Notes under the pieces: generated by a model | Seen by the model: the letters and a program-made list of their open reading frames with translations, nothing else | Database searches by the model: none | What the model was told of the DNA's origin: nothing | Translations under genes and position numbers: made by a program | Shown: piece by piece, positions 1 through 8,501 of the stretch | Layout: each line of letters starts with the position of its first letter | How positions within the stretch are numbered: the first letter of the stretch is position 1 | Source of the DNA: Nitrospira sp. UBA5698 | GTDB taxonomy: Bacteria; Nitrospirota; Nitrospiria; Nitrospirales; Nitrospiraceae | Assembly: GCA_002420115.1 (NCBI GenBank) | Contig: DIHK01000047.1 | Coordinates: 1 to 64,000, forward strand | Direction of reading: 5' to 3' | DNA: 64,000 bases

Positions 1-191
1 GAGCTGATGGGCTGGATATGAACAGGGACCCTATGTGATCGGGCCAATTGGATAAGATCCGTGAATTGTTTATCGGTTCGAACAACCAGGAGCCGTTGGA
101 GCGGCCTGCCTCCGGCTTTCAGTGCTTCCCGAACGGCATGCAGACCATAAAGAATTTCTTGAGCGTCAGCGCTTCCATCGGCTGGTGCCAT
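1..191 (-). CDS. rlmB: TrmH-family 23S rRNA methyltransferase (RlmB-like), N-terminal fragment
   Basis: This is the N-terminal part of a SpoU/TrmH-family rRNA 2'-O-methyltransferase, cut by the window edge. Starting at an ATG at 189-191, the frame reads a short leader and then ILYGLHAVREAL, the typical opening of RlmB/TrmH proteins, where the N-terminal L30e-like RNA-binding domain begins. About 63 residues are present and the SPOUT catalytic domain lies outside the window. The start overlaps the 3' end of cysS by 26 nt in another frame, so the two are probably translationally coupled. The cysS-rlmB order is common in bacteria. RlmB versus another TrmH paralogue cannot be decided from this fragment. 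Confidence 0.72.
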   Translation of the reverse strand, partial: MAPADGSADAQEILYGLHAVREALKAGGRPLQRLLVVRTDKQFTDLIQLARSHRVPVHIQPIS

Positions 192-1647
192 CGGGCTTGT
201 CCTCGATCGTAATTCCCAGAGATCTGAGTTCTTCTCTGATTGCATCGGCCCGTTGGAAATCTTTGCACTTTTTGGCATCAATGCGTTCCGCCAGTTTGGC
301 TTCGATCTGCGCATTTGTCATCGCAGCTTCTATTGTTACGGTTGGAGCGAAGGTTGTAAGGACCAGGTGAGCAGGCTGTGGTTCAATGCGGACATTGAAG
401 TCCCACCTATCCAACTGAAACAATCCTAAGTTGTTGCCAAGTGCTCGAAACTCCTCTCTTACTCTCCGTTGGTCTTCAGCGGAGAGGCCAGGACCAAGCA
501 ATTTATTTACCTCGCTCCGCAACCCTTGGAACGCTGCAAGTGCGGCTGATGTATTAAGGTCATCATCCATCGCTTGACCAAATGACTTTCTGGTCCGCTC
601 CACCGCAGCCTGAAGCGCGTCACGATCTCCTCCACTAGATCTGCTCGGTTCATTAAGCCGATTAAATAGGTCGTAAAACCCGTTCAACGCCTGCTTCGCT
701 TCTTTCAAGGCCTGGTCAGAAAAATCGACGGGACTATGGTAGTGCGTCGATAACAGAAAATATCGAAGAATTTCGCCCGTGACCTCCTCGGACCATGCTG
801 ACTTCTCAAAAATTTCCCGAATCGTGAAGAAGTTTCCCAGGGACTTCGACATCTTCTCTTGGTTGATCTGAACAAAGCCGTTGTGCACCCAATAGCGGGC
901 AAACTCTTTTCCCGTCGCACCGCACGACTGCGCGATTTCATTCTCGTGGTGCGGGAAAATGAGATCCATCCCTCCGCCATGGATATCGAAAGTTTCACCC
1001 AGATGCTGCATCGACATCGCGGAACATTCAATATGCCACCCGGGCCGACCGAGTCCCCAAGGACTCTCCCATGCCGGCTCACCTGGCTTACTACTCTTCC
1101 ATAAGGCAAAATCCATGGGATGACGCTTCCGCTCATCCACGTCTACCCGCGCACCAGCTTGTAAGTCCTCGAGTCGGCGTTTCGATAACCGTCCGTACTC
1201 CTGATATTTTGCGACCTCGAAATACACATCGCCTTCCACGGCATACGCCAAGCCTTTGGCAACTAATCGCTCCGTGAGCTGAATGATATCGGCAATATGC
1301 TCCGTAGCCTTTGGCTCTTCTGTCGCGACACGGACTCCCAATTTACCCATGTCTTCGTGATAGGCCTGGATGTATTTTGTCGTAACCGCATCACAAGACA
1401 CACGATGTTCGTTGGCTCGCTTGATGATTTTGTCGTCGACATCCGTGAAATTCTTCACAAAGGTCACGTTATAGCCGCAAGATTCCAGGTACCGACGGAG
1501 TACGTCGAACACCAATGCGCTGCGCGCATGACCGATGTGACAATAGTCATAGACCGTCACACCACAGACGTACATCCGAACTTTGTTCGGTTCGATTGGC
1601 TCGAATACTTCTTGCCGACCGGTCAGAGTATTGAAGAGCTTGAGCAT
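166..1647 (-). CDS. cysS: Cysteinyl-tRNA synthetase
   Basis: A class I aminoacyl-tRNA synthetase that charges tRNA-Cys with cysteine in the cytoplasm. The 493 residues are a normal family length. Visible are the HIGH motif (residues 37-40, within CHIGHAR), the zinc-ligand Cys in YVCG (about residue 28), the second metal-site segment HGGGMDLIFPHHENE, and the KMSKS loop (EKMSKSLGN, about residue 267). The C-terminal DALR/anticodon-binding region follows and ends in a short basic tail. The gene lies 5 nt downstream of dedA and overlaps rlmB, so it is the third gene of a surE-dedA-cysS-rlmB operon. The identification is secure. Confidence 0.97.
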   Translation of the reverse strand: MLKLFNTLTGRQEVFEPIEPNKVRMYVCGVTVYDYCHIGHARSALVFDVLRRYLESCGYNVTFVKNFTDVDDKIIKRANEHRVSCDAVTTKYIQAYHEDMGKLGVRVATEEPKATEHIADIIQLTERLVAKGLAYAVEGDVYFEVAKYQEYGRLSKRRLEDLQAGARVDVDERKRHPMDFALWKSSKPGEPAWESPWGLGRPGWHIECSAMSMQHLGETFDIHGGGMDLIFPHHENEIAQSCGATGKEFARYWVHNGFVQINQEKMSKSLGNFFTIREIFEKSAWSEEVTGEILRYFLLSTHYHSPVDFSDQALKEAKQALNGFYDLFNRLNEPSRSSGGDRDALQAAVERTRKSFGQAMDDDLNTSAALAAFQGLRSEVNKLLGPGLSAEDQRRVREEFRALGNNLGLFQLDRWDFNVRIEPQPAHLVLTTFAPTVTIEAAMTNAQIEAKLAERIDAKKCKDFQRADAIREELRSLGITIEDKPDGTSRWKR

Positions 1648-1652
1648 GAAAT

Positions 1653-2294
1653 TTATGCCCCAGGATTTGTTCGTCGTCTTGGCCAGTGAGACCAGAGGAA
1701 ATAGCCTATGGCTGCAGCAAGGACGAGTCCGATAGCGATGTCAAATTGATGAAAGTAATCACGCAGATGTTCCCACTGTTCACCCATCCGAAGCCCGATG
1801 TACGCCAAGAGATAACACCAAGGCAAGGCCCCGACAAAGGTGAAGATGACGAATCGTGGAAAGTTCATCTTCGCGATACCGGCCGGAAGCGAAATGAACG
1901 TGCGCACCACGGGAAGCATTCGGCCGAAAAAGACAGCCGCCTCTCCATATTTGGCAAACCAGCGATCAGCGACATCGAGATCATGGTGAGAGATCAGGAA
2001 ATAGGGACCATAGCGTTCGGCAAAGGGGCGTCCTCCCCAGACTCCCGCGTAGTAGGCCACGATGGAGCCCAGCACATTGCCGACCGCACCAGCCAGAGTG
2101 ACACCCCACATCGTAAACTCTCCGGTCATAACGAGGTACCCGGAGAATGGCATAATGATTTCGCTCGGGAGAGGGATACAGGCACTCTCAACCGCCATCG
2201 TGAAGAGAATCCCCCCGTAGCCAAACCTCGAGATGCAGGCGATGGTGAATCGACTCAATTCACCGATGATGGACTCGATCAAACCTCCAATCAT
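1653..2294 (-). CDS. DedA-family membrane protein
   Basis: An integral inner-membrane protein of the DedA/SNARE-associated family, of which several members act in undecaprenyl-phosphate or phospholipid translocation. The sequence shows the family signature: an N-terminal hydrophobic segment, the ESACIPLPSEIIMPF stretch, GNVLGSIVAYYAG, and the conserved FFGRMLPVVRTFISLPAG arginine-containing segment, then a last membrane helix near the C-terminus. An open frame extends further upstream, but the ATG at 2294 is preferred because it overlaps the surE stop in an ATGA arrangement typical of translational coupling, and because homologues start near MIGGLIES. The substrate is not deducible. Confidence 0.88.
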   Translation of the reverse strand: MIGGLIESIIGELSRFTIACISRFGYGGILFTMAVESACIPLPSEIIMPFSGYLVMTGEFTMWGVTLAGAVGNVLGSIVAYYAGVWGGRPFAERYGPYFLISHHDLDVADRWFAKYGEAAVFFGRMLPVVRTFISLPAGIAKMNFPRFVIFTFVGALPWCYLLAYIGLRMGEQWEHLRDYFHQFDIAIGLVLAAAIGYFLWSHWPRRRTNPGA

Positions 2295-3103
2295 TTCCCC
2301 ACCTGCTTCGTTGAACGACGGTTTGACTTCGAGACCGGGACATGGCGGCCTCGCGCCGCAACCACCTGTTCCCACGCTCTGAATTGCTCTACCACTTCGT
2401 GGTGAGTGCTATCCAAACGGATTGGCGTGATGGACACATATCCTTCCTCAACTGCTTCGTGATCCGCATCCTGACTGCGACTCCATGAAATACGCTTGCC
2501 GGCAATCCAATAGTATGTGCGCCCGTGCGGGTCCAGTTTTTCAATGATCGGATTATGAAAGCGTCGTCGGCTCAGACAGGTAATCCGTACTCCTCGAATC
2601 TTGGCCGAAGCTCGATCTGGGATATTGACGTTCAAGAGGGTTTCCTCAGGAAGACCTTGCTCCAGCACAAGCCTGGCAACACGAGCGGCATACGTCGCCC
2701 CGATGTTGAAGCGAAACGCCCCCTGCCCTTCCTGTGAGACCGCTAGTGACGGTACACCAAGAATGGTACCTTCCATCGCCGCAGAGACCGTGCCCGAGTA
2801 CATGACATCGTCTCCAAGATTGACGCCTCTGTTGATGCCGGACACCACGATGGCCGGAGGTTTCGGCATTACCTTGAGAAGAGCCAGATTCACACAATCA
2901 ACGGGAGTCCCGTTGACGGTGTAGGTCCTGGGTGCGACGCGGTGAACACGCAATGGTTTGTGTAACGTCACGGCGTGAGCAACGGCGGTGCGCTCTCGAT
3001 CCGGAGCCACAACCCACACTTCTCCGATGGCCGCCAAGGCTTGTGCCAAGGCCGTGATCCCTGGAGACTGGATGCCGTCGTCGTTGGTCACTAGGATACG
3101 CAT
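2291..3103 (-). CDS. surE: 5'-nucleotidase / survival protein SurE
   Basis: A metal-dependent nucleoside 5'-monophosphate phosphatase of the SurE family. The N-terminus MRILVTNDDG carries the catalytic and metal-binding Asp8-Asp9 pair. The motifs SGINRGVNLGDDVMYSGTVSAAMEG (given here as a run around residues 89-113, key residues Asn, Gly-Asp-Asp and Ser-Gly-Thr) and NVNIPD are also present. Length (270 aa) is normal. The gene heads a tight operon with dedA, cysS and rlmB. No Shine-Dalgarno sequence precedes the ATG. The T-tract of a terminator lies only about 12 nt upstream, and a -10-like TGTAAT ends 6 nt before the ATG, so the message could be leaderless. Confidence 0.95.
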   Translation of the reverse strand: MRILVTNDDGIQSPGITALAQALAAIGEVWVVAPDRERTAVAHAVTLHKPLRVHRVAPRTYTVNGTPVDCVNLALLKVMPKPPAIVVSGINRGVNLGDDVMYSGTVSAAMEGTILGVPSLAVSQEGQGAFRFNIGATYAARVARLVLEQGLPEETLLNVNIPDRASAKIRGVRITCLSRRRFHNPIIEKLDPHGRTYYWIAGKRISWSRSQDADHEAVEEGYVSITPIRLDSTHHEVVEQFRAWEQVVAARGRHVPVSKSNRRSTKQVGK

Positions 3104-3109
3104 GAGAGG

Positions 3110-3115
3110 ATTACA
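3110..3115 (-). promoter_or_regulatory. Possible -10 box of a leaderless surE promoter
   Basis: On the minus strand TGTAAT (5 of 6 matches to TATAAT) is followed by six bases and then the surE ATG. A sigma-70 start 6-7 nt after this box would place +1 at the ATG. No convincing -35 element is visible, so this is a weak inference. Confidence 0.3.
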
Positions 3116-3140
3116 ATAAAAAAGCTGCCTGAGGCAGCTT
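3115..3140 (-). terminator. Intrinsic terminator after tRNA-Pro
   Basis: On the minus strand an 8-bp perfect stem, AAGCTGCC/GGCAGCTT with a 3-nt loop, is followed by a run of T residues and ATTG. It lies about 55 nt past the tRNA-Pro 3' end and should end the ihfA-merR-tRNA transcript. It also sits directly in front of surE. Confidence 0.85.
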
Positions 3141-3194
3141 CGACGGAACGAAGAGATCCGTGTTCTTCCCTCATCTCTTCAAGACTCTGGAAAC

Positions 3195-3271
3195 TGGTCG
3201 GGGCGGCGGGATTTGAACCCACGACCACTCGCACCCCAAGCGAGTGCGCTACCGGGCTGCGCTACGCCCCG
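3195..3271 (-). tRNA. tRNA-Pro (anticodon TGG)
   Basis: The minus-strand sequence folds as a cloverleaf. It has a 7-bp acceptor stem CGGGGCG/CGCCCCG, a D-arm with GCGCAGCCCGGTAGCGC, and an anticodon arm CACTCGCTTGGGGTGCGAGTG with anticodon TGG. The T-arm contains GGTTCGAATCC, followed by discriminator A and an encoded CCA at 3195-3197. Length is 77 nt. The gene lies downstream of ihfA and merR, a linkage I recall from other deep bacterial lineages, and is followed by a terminator. No convincing separate promoter was seen, so it is probably cotranscribed. Confidence 0.97.
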
Positions 3272-3352
3272 ACATGTTCTCGACTCTTGAGTCGGTGATT
3301 GTCGCAGATTCTCTCGTGATTGTCTTCGGTGAAATGCACCGTCTCTTTTGAT

Positions 3353-3703
3353 TTATGATGAATGCGAATCGATGATCTTCAGAATGACTTGGAGATCGCC
3401 TCTCAGCTTTTTGGCAATCTCTCTCGGCCTCAGCCGACGGGTAGCAGCCCTTCCACGACGGACCCAATACCGCTTCACACCTTCCAGCGTATGCCCTTCT
3501 TCATACAGCATCCGCTTAATTTGCAAGACGGTTTCGATATCGCGTTGGACATACAGTCGCTGATTACCTCGACTCTTCTTGGGTTTTAAAAATGCGAATT
3601 GAGATTCCCAGAAACGGAGTACGTACGAGGGAAGCCTTGTCAGCCGGCTCACCTCGCCAATTTTATAGAAAACCTTGCTGCCCAGCCTGGGCTCAGTTCC
3701 CAT
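3353..3703 (-). CDS. MerR-family transcriptional regulator
   Basis: A small DNA-binding regulator of the MerR superfamily. The N-terminal winged helix-turn-helix is seen in YKIGEVSRLTRLPSYVLRFWE and in the wing region NQRLYVQRDIETVLQIKRML. It is followed by EEGHTLEGVKRYW and a basic C-terminal helix. There is no C-terminal effector-binding domain or cysteine cluster, so it resembles MlrA-like short members rather than metal sensors. I chose the ATG at 3703, which has GAGG 6 nt upstream; a GTG 12 nt earlier is also possible. It follows ihfA by about 40 nt and precedes tRNA-Pro, a grouping often conserved. The target genes are unknown. Confidence 0.85.
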   Translation of the reverse strand: MGTEPRLGSKVFYKIGEVSRLTRLPSYVLRFWESQFAFLKPKKSRGNQRLYVQRDIETVLQIKRMLYEEGHTLEGVKRYWVRRGRAATRRLRPREIAKKLRGDLQVILKIIDSHSS

Positions 3704-3745
3704 GACCGGCCTCACGGTGCGGTCGACAATGTGGGTGAAGTCGCC

Positions 3746-4021
3746 TTACGAATTGACGTACTTCTTGAATACCTGGCTTGGGCGAAATGTAACGACTCGC
3801 CGGGGGGTAATCCCAATCTCTTCTCCGGTCCGTGGGTTGCGTCCCTTCCGGGCGCCTTTGCTCCGCACAACAAAATTGCCAAACCCTGCGATCTTAACCG
3901 ATTCTCCCTTCTGCAGTACCGACTTGAGAAGATTCAACACGAACTCGACGATATCAGCCGCTTCATTTTTCGAGATGCCGACCTGCTTAAAAATTTCCTC
4001 AGCGATATCCGCCTTTCTCAT
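3746..4021 (-). CDS. ihfA: Integration host factor alpha subunit / HU-family DNA-bending protein
   Basis: A small nucleoid DNA-bending protein. The N-terminus MRKADIAEEIFKQ and the segments LQKGESVKIAGFGNFVVR, RNPRTGEEI and the C-terminal FRPSQVFKKYVN are typical of IhfA. The DNA-intercalating arm proline is in GRNPRTGEEI. The length of 91 residues is as expected. An upstream in-frame start exists, but MRKADI is the family N-terminus and is preceded by a G-rich Shine-Dalgarno. It is the first gene of the ihfA-merR-tRNA-Pro unit and has a clear promoter at 4099-4127. IhfA normally pairs with IhfB, which is not in this window. Confidence 0.93.
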   Translation of the reverse strand: MRKADIAEEIFKQVGISKNEAADIVEFVLNLLKSVLQKGESVKIAGFGNFVVRSKGARKGRNPRTGEEIGITPRRVVTFRPSQVFKKYVNS

Positions 4022-4098
4022 GCCATCCCCCCTACATAGCGACCACCCACCGCACTCTCTGCTAGAGCACATCCACTCTATTGCGGTAAGTTTGTCTT

Positions 4099-4127
4099 AA
4101 GTTACGTGAGGTTATGACACCTGTCAA
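4099..4127 (-). promoter_or_regulatory. Sigma-70 promoter of ihfA with an overlapping palindrome
   Basis: On the minus strand a perfect -35 TTGACA (4122-4127) is separated by exactly 17 bp from TAACTT (4099-4104). The -35 element is embedded in the dyad TGACAGGTGTCA, which could be an operator. The start would lie about 70 nt upstream of ihfA. Confidence 0.6.
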
Positions 4128-4159
4128 GAATAAATTTGGCGAATGCTTACGAAAATACT

Positions 4160-5809
4160 CTAGTTTTTGGACAGCAGTTTATATTCGATACTATCGACAA
4201 GAGCTTGCCATGTCGCTTCAATGATATTGTCAGAGACCCCCACTGTTCCCCATTTGTCTTTGTGGTCGCCCGACTCGATGAGGACCCGCACTTTTGATTC
4301 GGTCCCCCGGTTCGCGGCCAACACCCGGACCTTATAGTCGAGCAGTTTCACCTCTCGAAGCTGCGGATAAAACTTTTCCAAGGCTTTGCGCAACGCATGA
4401 TCCAGTGCATTGACCGGCCCAGCGCCGATCGCCGCAGTGTGCTCGACCACGTCCCCAACCTGAACCATCACCGTCGCTTCGGAAAGCAGCGATCCATCTT
4501 CCTGCTTTTTCTCAACGATCACCCGAAACCCGAGCAATCGAAATGACGACGTGTGACTCCCCATCGCTTTTCGCATCAACAATTCAAATGAGCCCTCGGC
4601 CCCTTCGAACTGATAGCCCTGGCTTTCTCGTTCTTTCAAGGTATGGACCAGCTCATCAACTTTGACATGGTTCTTTGAAAGCATGATCCCATAGGCTTCA
4701 ATTTTGTCGAGGAGGCCGCTGCGTCCTCCGTAGTCGGAGATCAACATCCGCTGCCGATTGCCGACGCGAGCCGGATCGATATGCTCATAGGTAGCCGCGT
4801 TCTTCAGAACTGCGTGAATATGCACCCCGCCTTTATGGGCAAACGCGGAATCTCCGACATACGGTTGATGCTTATTGGGCATGAGATTGGCAATTTCCGT
4901 CACAAACCCGGACACATCCTTGAGATGGTTCAAGGTATTGGGCAAGGCTTGGCGTTTCATTTTCAGCGCGAGATTCGGAATAATGGAACAGAGGTTGGCG
5001 TTTCCACAGCGTTCCCCGATACCATTGATGGTCCCCTGTACCTGCTGAATGCCCATCTCGATCGCCACCAGGGAGTTCGCCACGGCCATTTCACAATCGT
5101 TATGGGCATGGATGCCGAGCGGCACCCCACACTCACGTTGCACCACGCCGCAGATCTCACGGATTTCCCACGGCATCGCGCCCCCGTTGGTATCACAGAG
5201 AATCACTCGCTCCGCACCCGACTCTACCGCTTTCCTGATCGTGCTCAACGCATAGTCCGGGTTGGTCTTATAGCCGTCGAAAAAATGCTCCGCATCGTAG
5301 AATACGCGGCGTCCTTTCCCGCGGAGATAGGCGATGGAGTCGCCGATCAACTCAAGATTCTTGTGGAGGGAGATACCGAGCGCATCGGTGACATGGAGCG
5401 ACCAGGTCTTTCCGAAGAGCGTGATGATCTTCGTGTCAGCGCCGAGTAATGCGTGAAGATTCGGATCCTTCCGAACTGTGTTGCTCGCTTTCCTCGTCGA
5501 CCCGAATGCGATCACGTCCGCATGCTTCAGGGGAATCGTCTTGATCATCCGGAAGAACTCAATATCTTTCGGATTCGCGCCGGGCCATCCGCCCTCAATG
5601 AAATGCACGCCGAGACTGTCCAGCTTCTGCGCGATCAGCACCTTGTCTTCGGCAGAGAAACTGACATCTTCCGCCTGCGCGCCGTCACGCAAGGTGGTGT
5701 CATAGATTTCTAATTTCTCCACCTGTTCAGTAGATGGTCTGTTCATAGAAACTGGATCCCGTTCGTGGGCAGCACGGGAAGTACGCGATTGTTTGATAGT
5801 TCTAGCCAT
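4160..5809 (-). CDS. cimA: (R)-citramalate synthase
   Basis: Condenses pyruvate with acetyl-CoA to citramalate, the entry to the threonine-independent isoleucine route. The HMGL-like TIM barrel begins with LEIYDTTLRDGAQ (catalytic Arg/Asp). It is followed by EGGWPGANPKD, FYDAEHFFDGYK and the metal-ligand segment GIHAHNDCEMAVANSL. A LeuA-type C-terminal allosteric domain occupies roughly residues 400-549. The Gly-Trp-Pro-Gly stretch and overall length match CimA rather than 2-isopropylmalate synthase. About 30 residues precede the usual family start; an internal ATG at 5746 is an alternative. The gene is separated from lysC by about 240 nt. Confidence 0.9.
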   Translation of the reverse strand: MARTIKQSRTSRAAHERDPVSMNRPSTEQVEKLEIYDTTLRDGAQAEDVSFSAEDKVLIAQKLDSLGVHFIEGGWPGANPKDIEFFRMIKTIPLKHADVIAFGSTRKASNTVRKDPNLHALLGADTKIITLFGKTWSLHVTDALGISLHKNLELIGDSIAYLRGKGRRVFYDAEHFFDGYKTNPDYALSTIRKAVESGAERVILCDTNGGAMPWEIREICGVVQRECGVPLGIHAHNDCEMAVANSLVAIEMGIQQVQGTINGIGERCGNANLCSIIPNLALKMKRQALPNTLNHLKDVSGFVTEIANLMPNKHQPYVGDSAFAHKGGVHIHAVLKNAATYEHIDPARVGNRQRMLISDYGGRSGLLDKIEAYGIMLSKNHVKVDELVHTLKERESQGYQFEGAEGSFELLMRKAMGSHTSSFRLLGFRVIVEKKQEDGSLLSEATVMVQVGDVVEHTAAIGAGPVNALDHALRKALEKFYPQLREVKLLDYKVRVLAANRGTESKVRVLIESGDHKDKWGTVGVSDNIIEATWQALVDSIEYKLLSKN

Positions 5810-6050
5810 GGGCAGAAAGGGTATCAGGAGAGGGGCTCCCCTGTCGAGACGTCAACTCCGCCTGAGCAGCAGAGTCAAATCCTCCCCTCTGTCGTACCTT
5901 GAATCTCTGAGCGTTGAGAAAATGCCCCTGATGGACCTTGCCGGCAGCTGTTAGGGGAATGAAGAAATGGACTTATGGTGAGGCGAGGAGACGACACTCC
6001 GCCATGGATCAAACGCATTGGGCGAGTGTTTGTCTTATTAGCGGGTGGTC

Positions 6051-7274
6051 TCAGGACTGAACTTGATCCAGCCCGAACGCCGAATGGAGGGAGCGCATGG
6101 CCAGTTCGAGGTACTTTTCATCGATCACACAGGAGATTTTGATCTCCGACGTGCTGATCATCATGATATTGACCCCCTCGCGCGACAACACGTTGAACAT
6201 CTTGGCTGCCACACCGGAGTGCGACCGCATGCCGACGCCGATAAGGGAGACTTTCGCAATGGCTTCCGTGACGGAAACCGACTTGGCCTCAATGTCCTTC
6301 GCGACTCCCTGAATGAGCGGCACGGCTTTCTTCAGATCCGCTCGCGGAACGGTAAAGGAGAGATCTGTGAGGGCTGCCTGACTGATGTTCTGAATGATCA
6401 TGTCGACATTGATGTTCGCTTCCGCCACAGGCCCAAAGATCCTGGCGGCAATACCGGGCTTGTCCGGCACCCCAATGATGGTGATCTTTGCCTGGTTCCG
6501 GTCTCCCGTGACTCCGGCAACCGCAGCCGCTTCCATATCCGTATCTTCCTTCGTCACGAGCGTTCCCTTTCCTTCTTTGAAGCTGGAATTCACTTCGACC
6601 GGCACATTGAACTTGGCCGCGAATTCCACCGATCTGGTCTGCAGCACTTTGGCACCAAGACTGGCCATTTCGAGCATCTCTTCATAGGAAATTTTATCGA
6701 TGCGTTTGGCTGCCGGAACGATGTTGGGGTCAGCCGTATAGACCCCGTCGACATCGGTAAAGATAATGCAGCGATCAGCTTTGAGGGCCGCCGCCACCGC
6801 AACGGCGGACAGATCGGACCCACCTCGGCCCAGCGTCGTCACATCCGACCGTTCATTGATCCCTTGAAAACCCGCGACCACCGGCACGACCCCTTGATCC
6901 AGTGCTTCGCGGAGCCGCCCGGACGTCACCCGCGCGATCCGAGCTTTGGTATGGGCACTGTCGGTCACGATGCCCACCTGCCGTCCCGTAAAGGAGCGGG
7001 CATTAATGCCCCGGCCGCGTAATTCCATCGCTAACAAGGCAATGGTCACTCGCTCTCCGGTTGAGAGCAGCATGTCCATCTCCCGATCATCGGGACTCGG
7101 GGTCACTTCATGGGCGAGTTTGATGAGTCGGTCTGTTTCCCCGCTCATCGCGGACAGCACGACGACGACATGATTGCCGTCCCGGTGGGTTTTCTCGACA
7201 CGATCGGCCACCCGTTGGATGCGATCGATCGTACCCACCGATGTGCCGCCGTATTTCTGAACGATCAGGGCCAC
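6051..7274 (-). CDS. lysC: Aspartate kinase
   Basis: Phosphorylates aspartate, the first step toward lysine, threonine and methionine. The N-terminal kinase domain shows VQKYGGTSVG, the SAMSGETDRL segment and GRGGSDLSAVA. Two C-terminal ACT domains (from about residue 265, KITIIGVPDKPGIAARIF and VSLIGVGMRSHSGVA) give feedback control. At 407 aa it is a monofunctional class I enzyme. The start is a GTG only 5 nt after the apgM-like stop, so it is the last gene of the alaC-hom-thrC-apgM-lysC operon. No terminator is obvious in the 240 nt downstream. Confidence 0.95.
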   Translation of the reverse strand: MALIVQKYGGTSVGTIDRIQRVADRVEKTHRDGNHVVVVLSAMSGETDRLIKLAHEVTPSPDDREMDMLLSTGERVTIALLAMELRGRGINARSFTGRQVGIVTDSAHTKARIARVTSGRLREALDQGVVPVVAGFQGINERSDVTTLGRGGSDLSAVAVAAALKADRCIIFTDVDGVYTADPNIVPAAKRIDKISYEEMLEMASLGAKVLQTRSVEFAAKFNVPVEVNSSFKEGKGTLVTKEDTDMEAAAVAGVTGDRNQAKITIIGVPDKPGIAARIFGPVAEANINVDMIIQNISQAALTDLSFTVPRADLKKAVPLIQGVAKDIEAKSVSVTEAIAKVSLIGVGMRSHSGVAAKMFNVLSREGVNIMMISTSEIKISCVIDEKYLELAMRSLHSAFGLDQVQS

Positions 7275-7279
7275 AATGG

Positions 7280-8485
7280 TCAGCTTTTGGAGAAGAATTT
7301 ATTGACGAATTTCGTGGCGTCACGAGCGGGCATATCAGCGGCCTGAGCATCGACCTCGGTGAAACGACGACTGGCTGATTCAGCCTTCTTAGTTCCCTCA
7401 CCGAACGCATAGAATGGCTGGCCGTTCGCCCCTCGTCCATGTTCACACACGACCAGGAACCGATAGGGCCCCTGTTTGGCCAGTCCCTCGACAAGCGGAC
7501 CAACCAAGTGCTGATCCACCTCTTCGATCGCATGTACTTTGGCCTTGATATCGGCGCCATGGATGATCTCGTCCGTCAACCTGGCATGGACATACACAAA
7601 ATCCTTCTTGGCGAATTCGGCGAGTGCTACGGAGGCTCTGGTGCGAAGATCGCCGTCGGCAAGACGTTCTGGATCAACCGCCTCAAGACCGGCGCAGATC
7701 CCGACACCGCGATAGACATCGCTGGTTGCCACGACAGCCCCGGTGATGTCGTATTTTTCCGTCAGGTTCGGCCACATGACCGCTCGTCCTTCACCCCACA
7801 GCCACACACAATTCGCCGGTTTCTTCCCTTCCGCCATACGCTCATCGTTGACCGGATGATCGCGCATAATCACATGCGCCGCCTCCATCAGCTTTCGGAG
7901 AATATCTGCGCCGTCGCCCGTCGGCAAGGCATCGGCAATGGATTGCCCAAGGACGGACTGAGGATCGTTGCAGAGAGCTCGTGGCTTGCCATTAACCCAC
8001 ACCATGAGATGGCGATGCCCCGCGCCAGGAAAGAACTGAATGGTTTCTGAACCGAGCTGCTCGTTGATCGCCTCGAGTAACTCACGAGCCTCTTCTGTCT
8101 CGATTAAGCCGGCTGTCGCATCATCCATGATGACGTGAGGCCCCAATTTCTTGATCTCTGCGCCCTTCCCGCCTTCCGGACGCAGTGTGACCATCGTACA
8201 GCGATAGACCACGTCGTGTTCCGTGACTGCAACACCCAGGCTGGCCGCTTCCAGTGGACCAGGCCCTTGATAATATTTCTTCGGGTCATAGCCGAGGATC
8301 GCCGCACCGAGTAATCCACCTCCGTGACGAATCCCCTCGCGTGGGATCACCAGCTGACCCAGTTCCCCGATTTGAGCGAGCTGATCGAGATGAGGAGTGG
8401 CTGCCGCTTGCAGTGGTGTTCGACCATTGAGTTCTGCTTGTGGATGGTCTGCCATCCCACCAGCATGCACGATCACATATTTCAT
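7280..8485 (-). CDS. ApgM-family protein, likely homoserine kinase (annotated family: cofactor-independent phosphoglycerate mutase)
   Basis: An alkaline-phosphatase-superfamily protein of the archaeal-type phosphoglycerate mutase (ApgM) group, 401 aa. Visible are an N-terminal MKYVIVHAGGMADHP in place of the usual D-G-M/A-D motif, the stretch RTPLQAAATPHLDQLA, and the C-terminal CEHGR metal-binding region. The gene lies between thrC and lysC in a threonine operon that lacks a GHMP-type thrB. ApgM-like proteins in this setting have been proposed, and I recall genetic support in Desulfovibrio, to act as homoserine kinase. I therefore infer O-phosphorylation of homoserine. Mutase activity cannot be excluded from sequence alone. 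Confidence 0.75.
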   Translation of the reverse strand: MKYVIVHAGGMADHPQAELNGRTPLQAAATPHLDQLAQIGELGQLVIPREGIRHGGGLLGAAILGYDPKKYYQGPGPLEAASLGVAVTEHDVVYRCTMVTLRPEGGKGAEIKKLGPHVIMDDATAGLIETEEARELLEAINEQLGSETIQFFPGAGHRHLMVWVNGKPRALCNDPQSVLGQSIADALPTGDGADILRKLMEAAHVIMRDHPVNDERMAEGKKPANCVWLWGEGRAVMWPNLTEKYDITGAVVATSDVYRGVGICAGLEAVDPERLADGDLRTRASVALAEFAKKDFVYVHARLTDEIIHGADIKAKVHAIEEVDQHLVGPLVEGLAKQGPYRFLVVCEHGRGANGQPFYAFGEGTKKAESASRRFTEVDAQAADMPARDATKFVNKFFSKS

Positions 8486-8501
8486 CGAATCTACACGCCT
8501 T

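Noticed and set aside
6045..7022. Long plus-strand frame of about 325 codons
   Set aside because: It is antisense to lysC, has low-complexity His/Arg-rich coding and no ribosome binding site.
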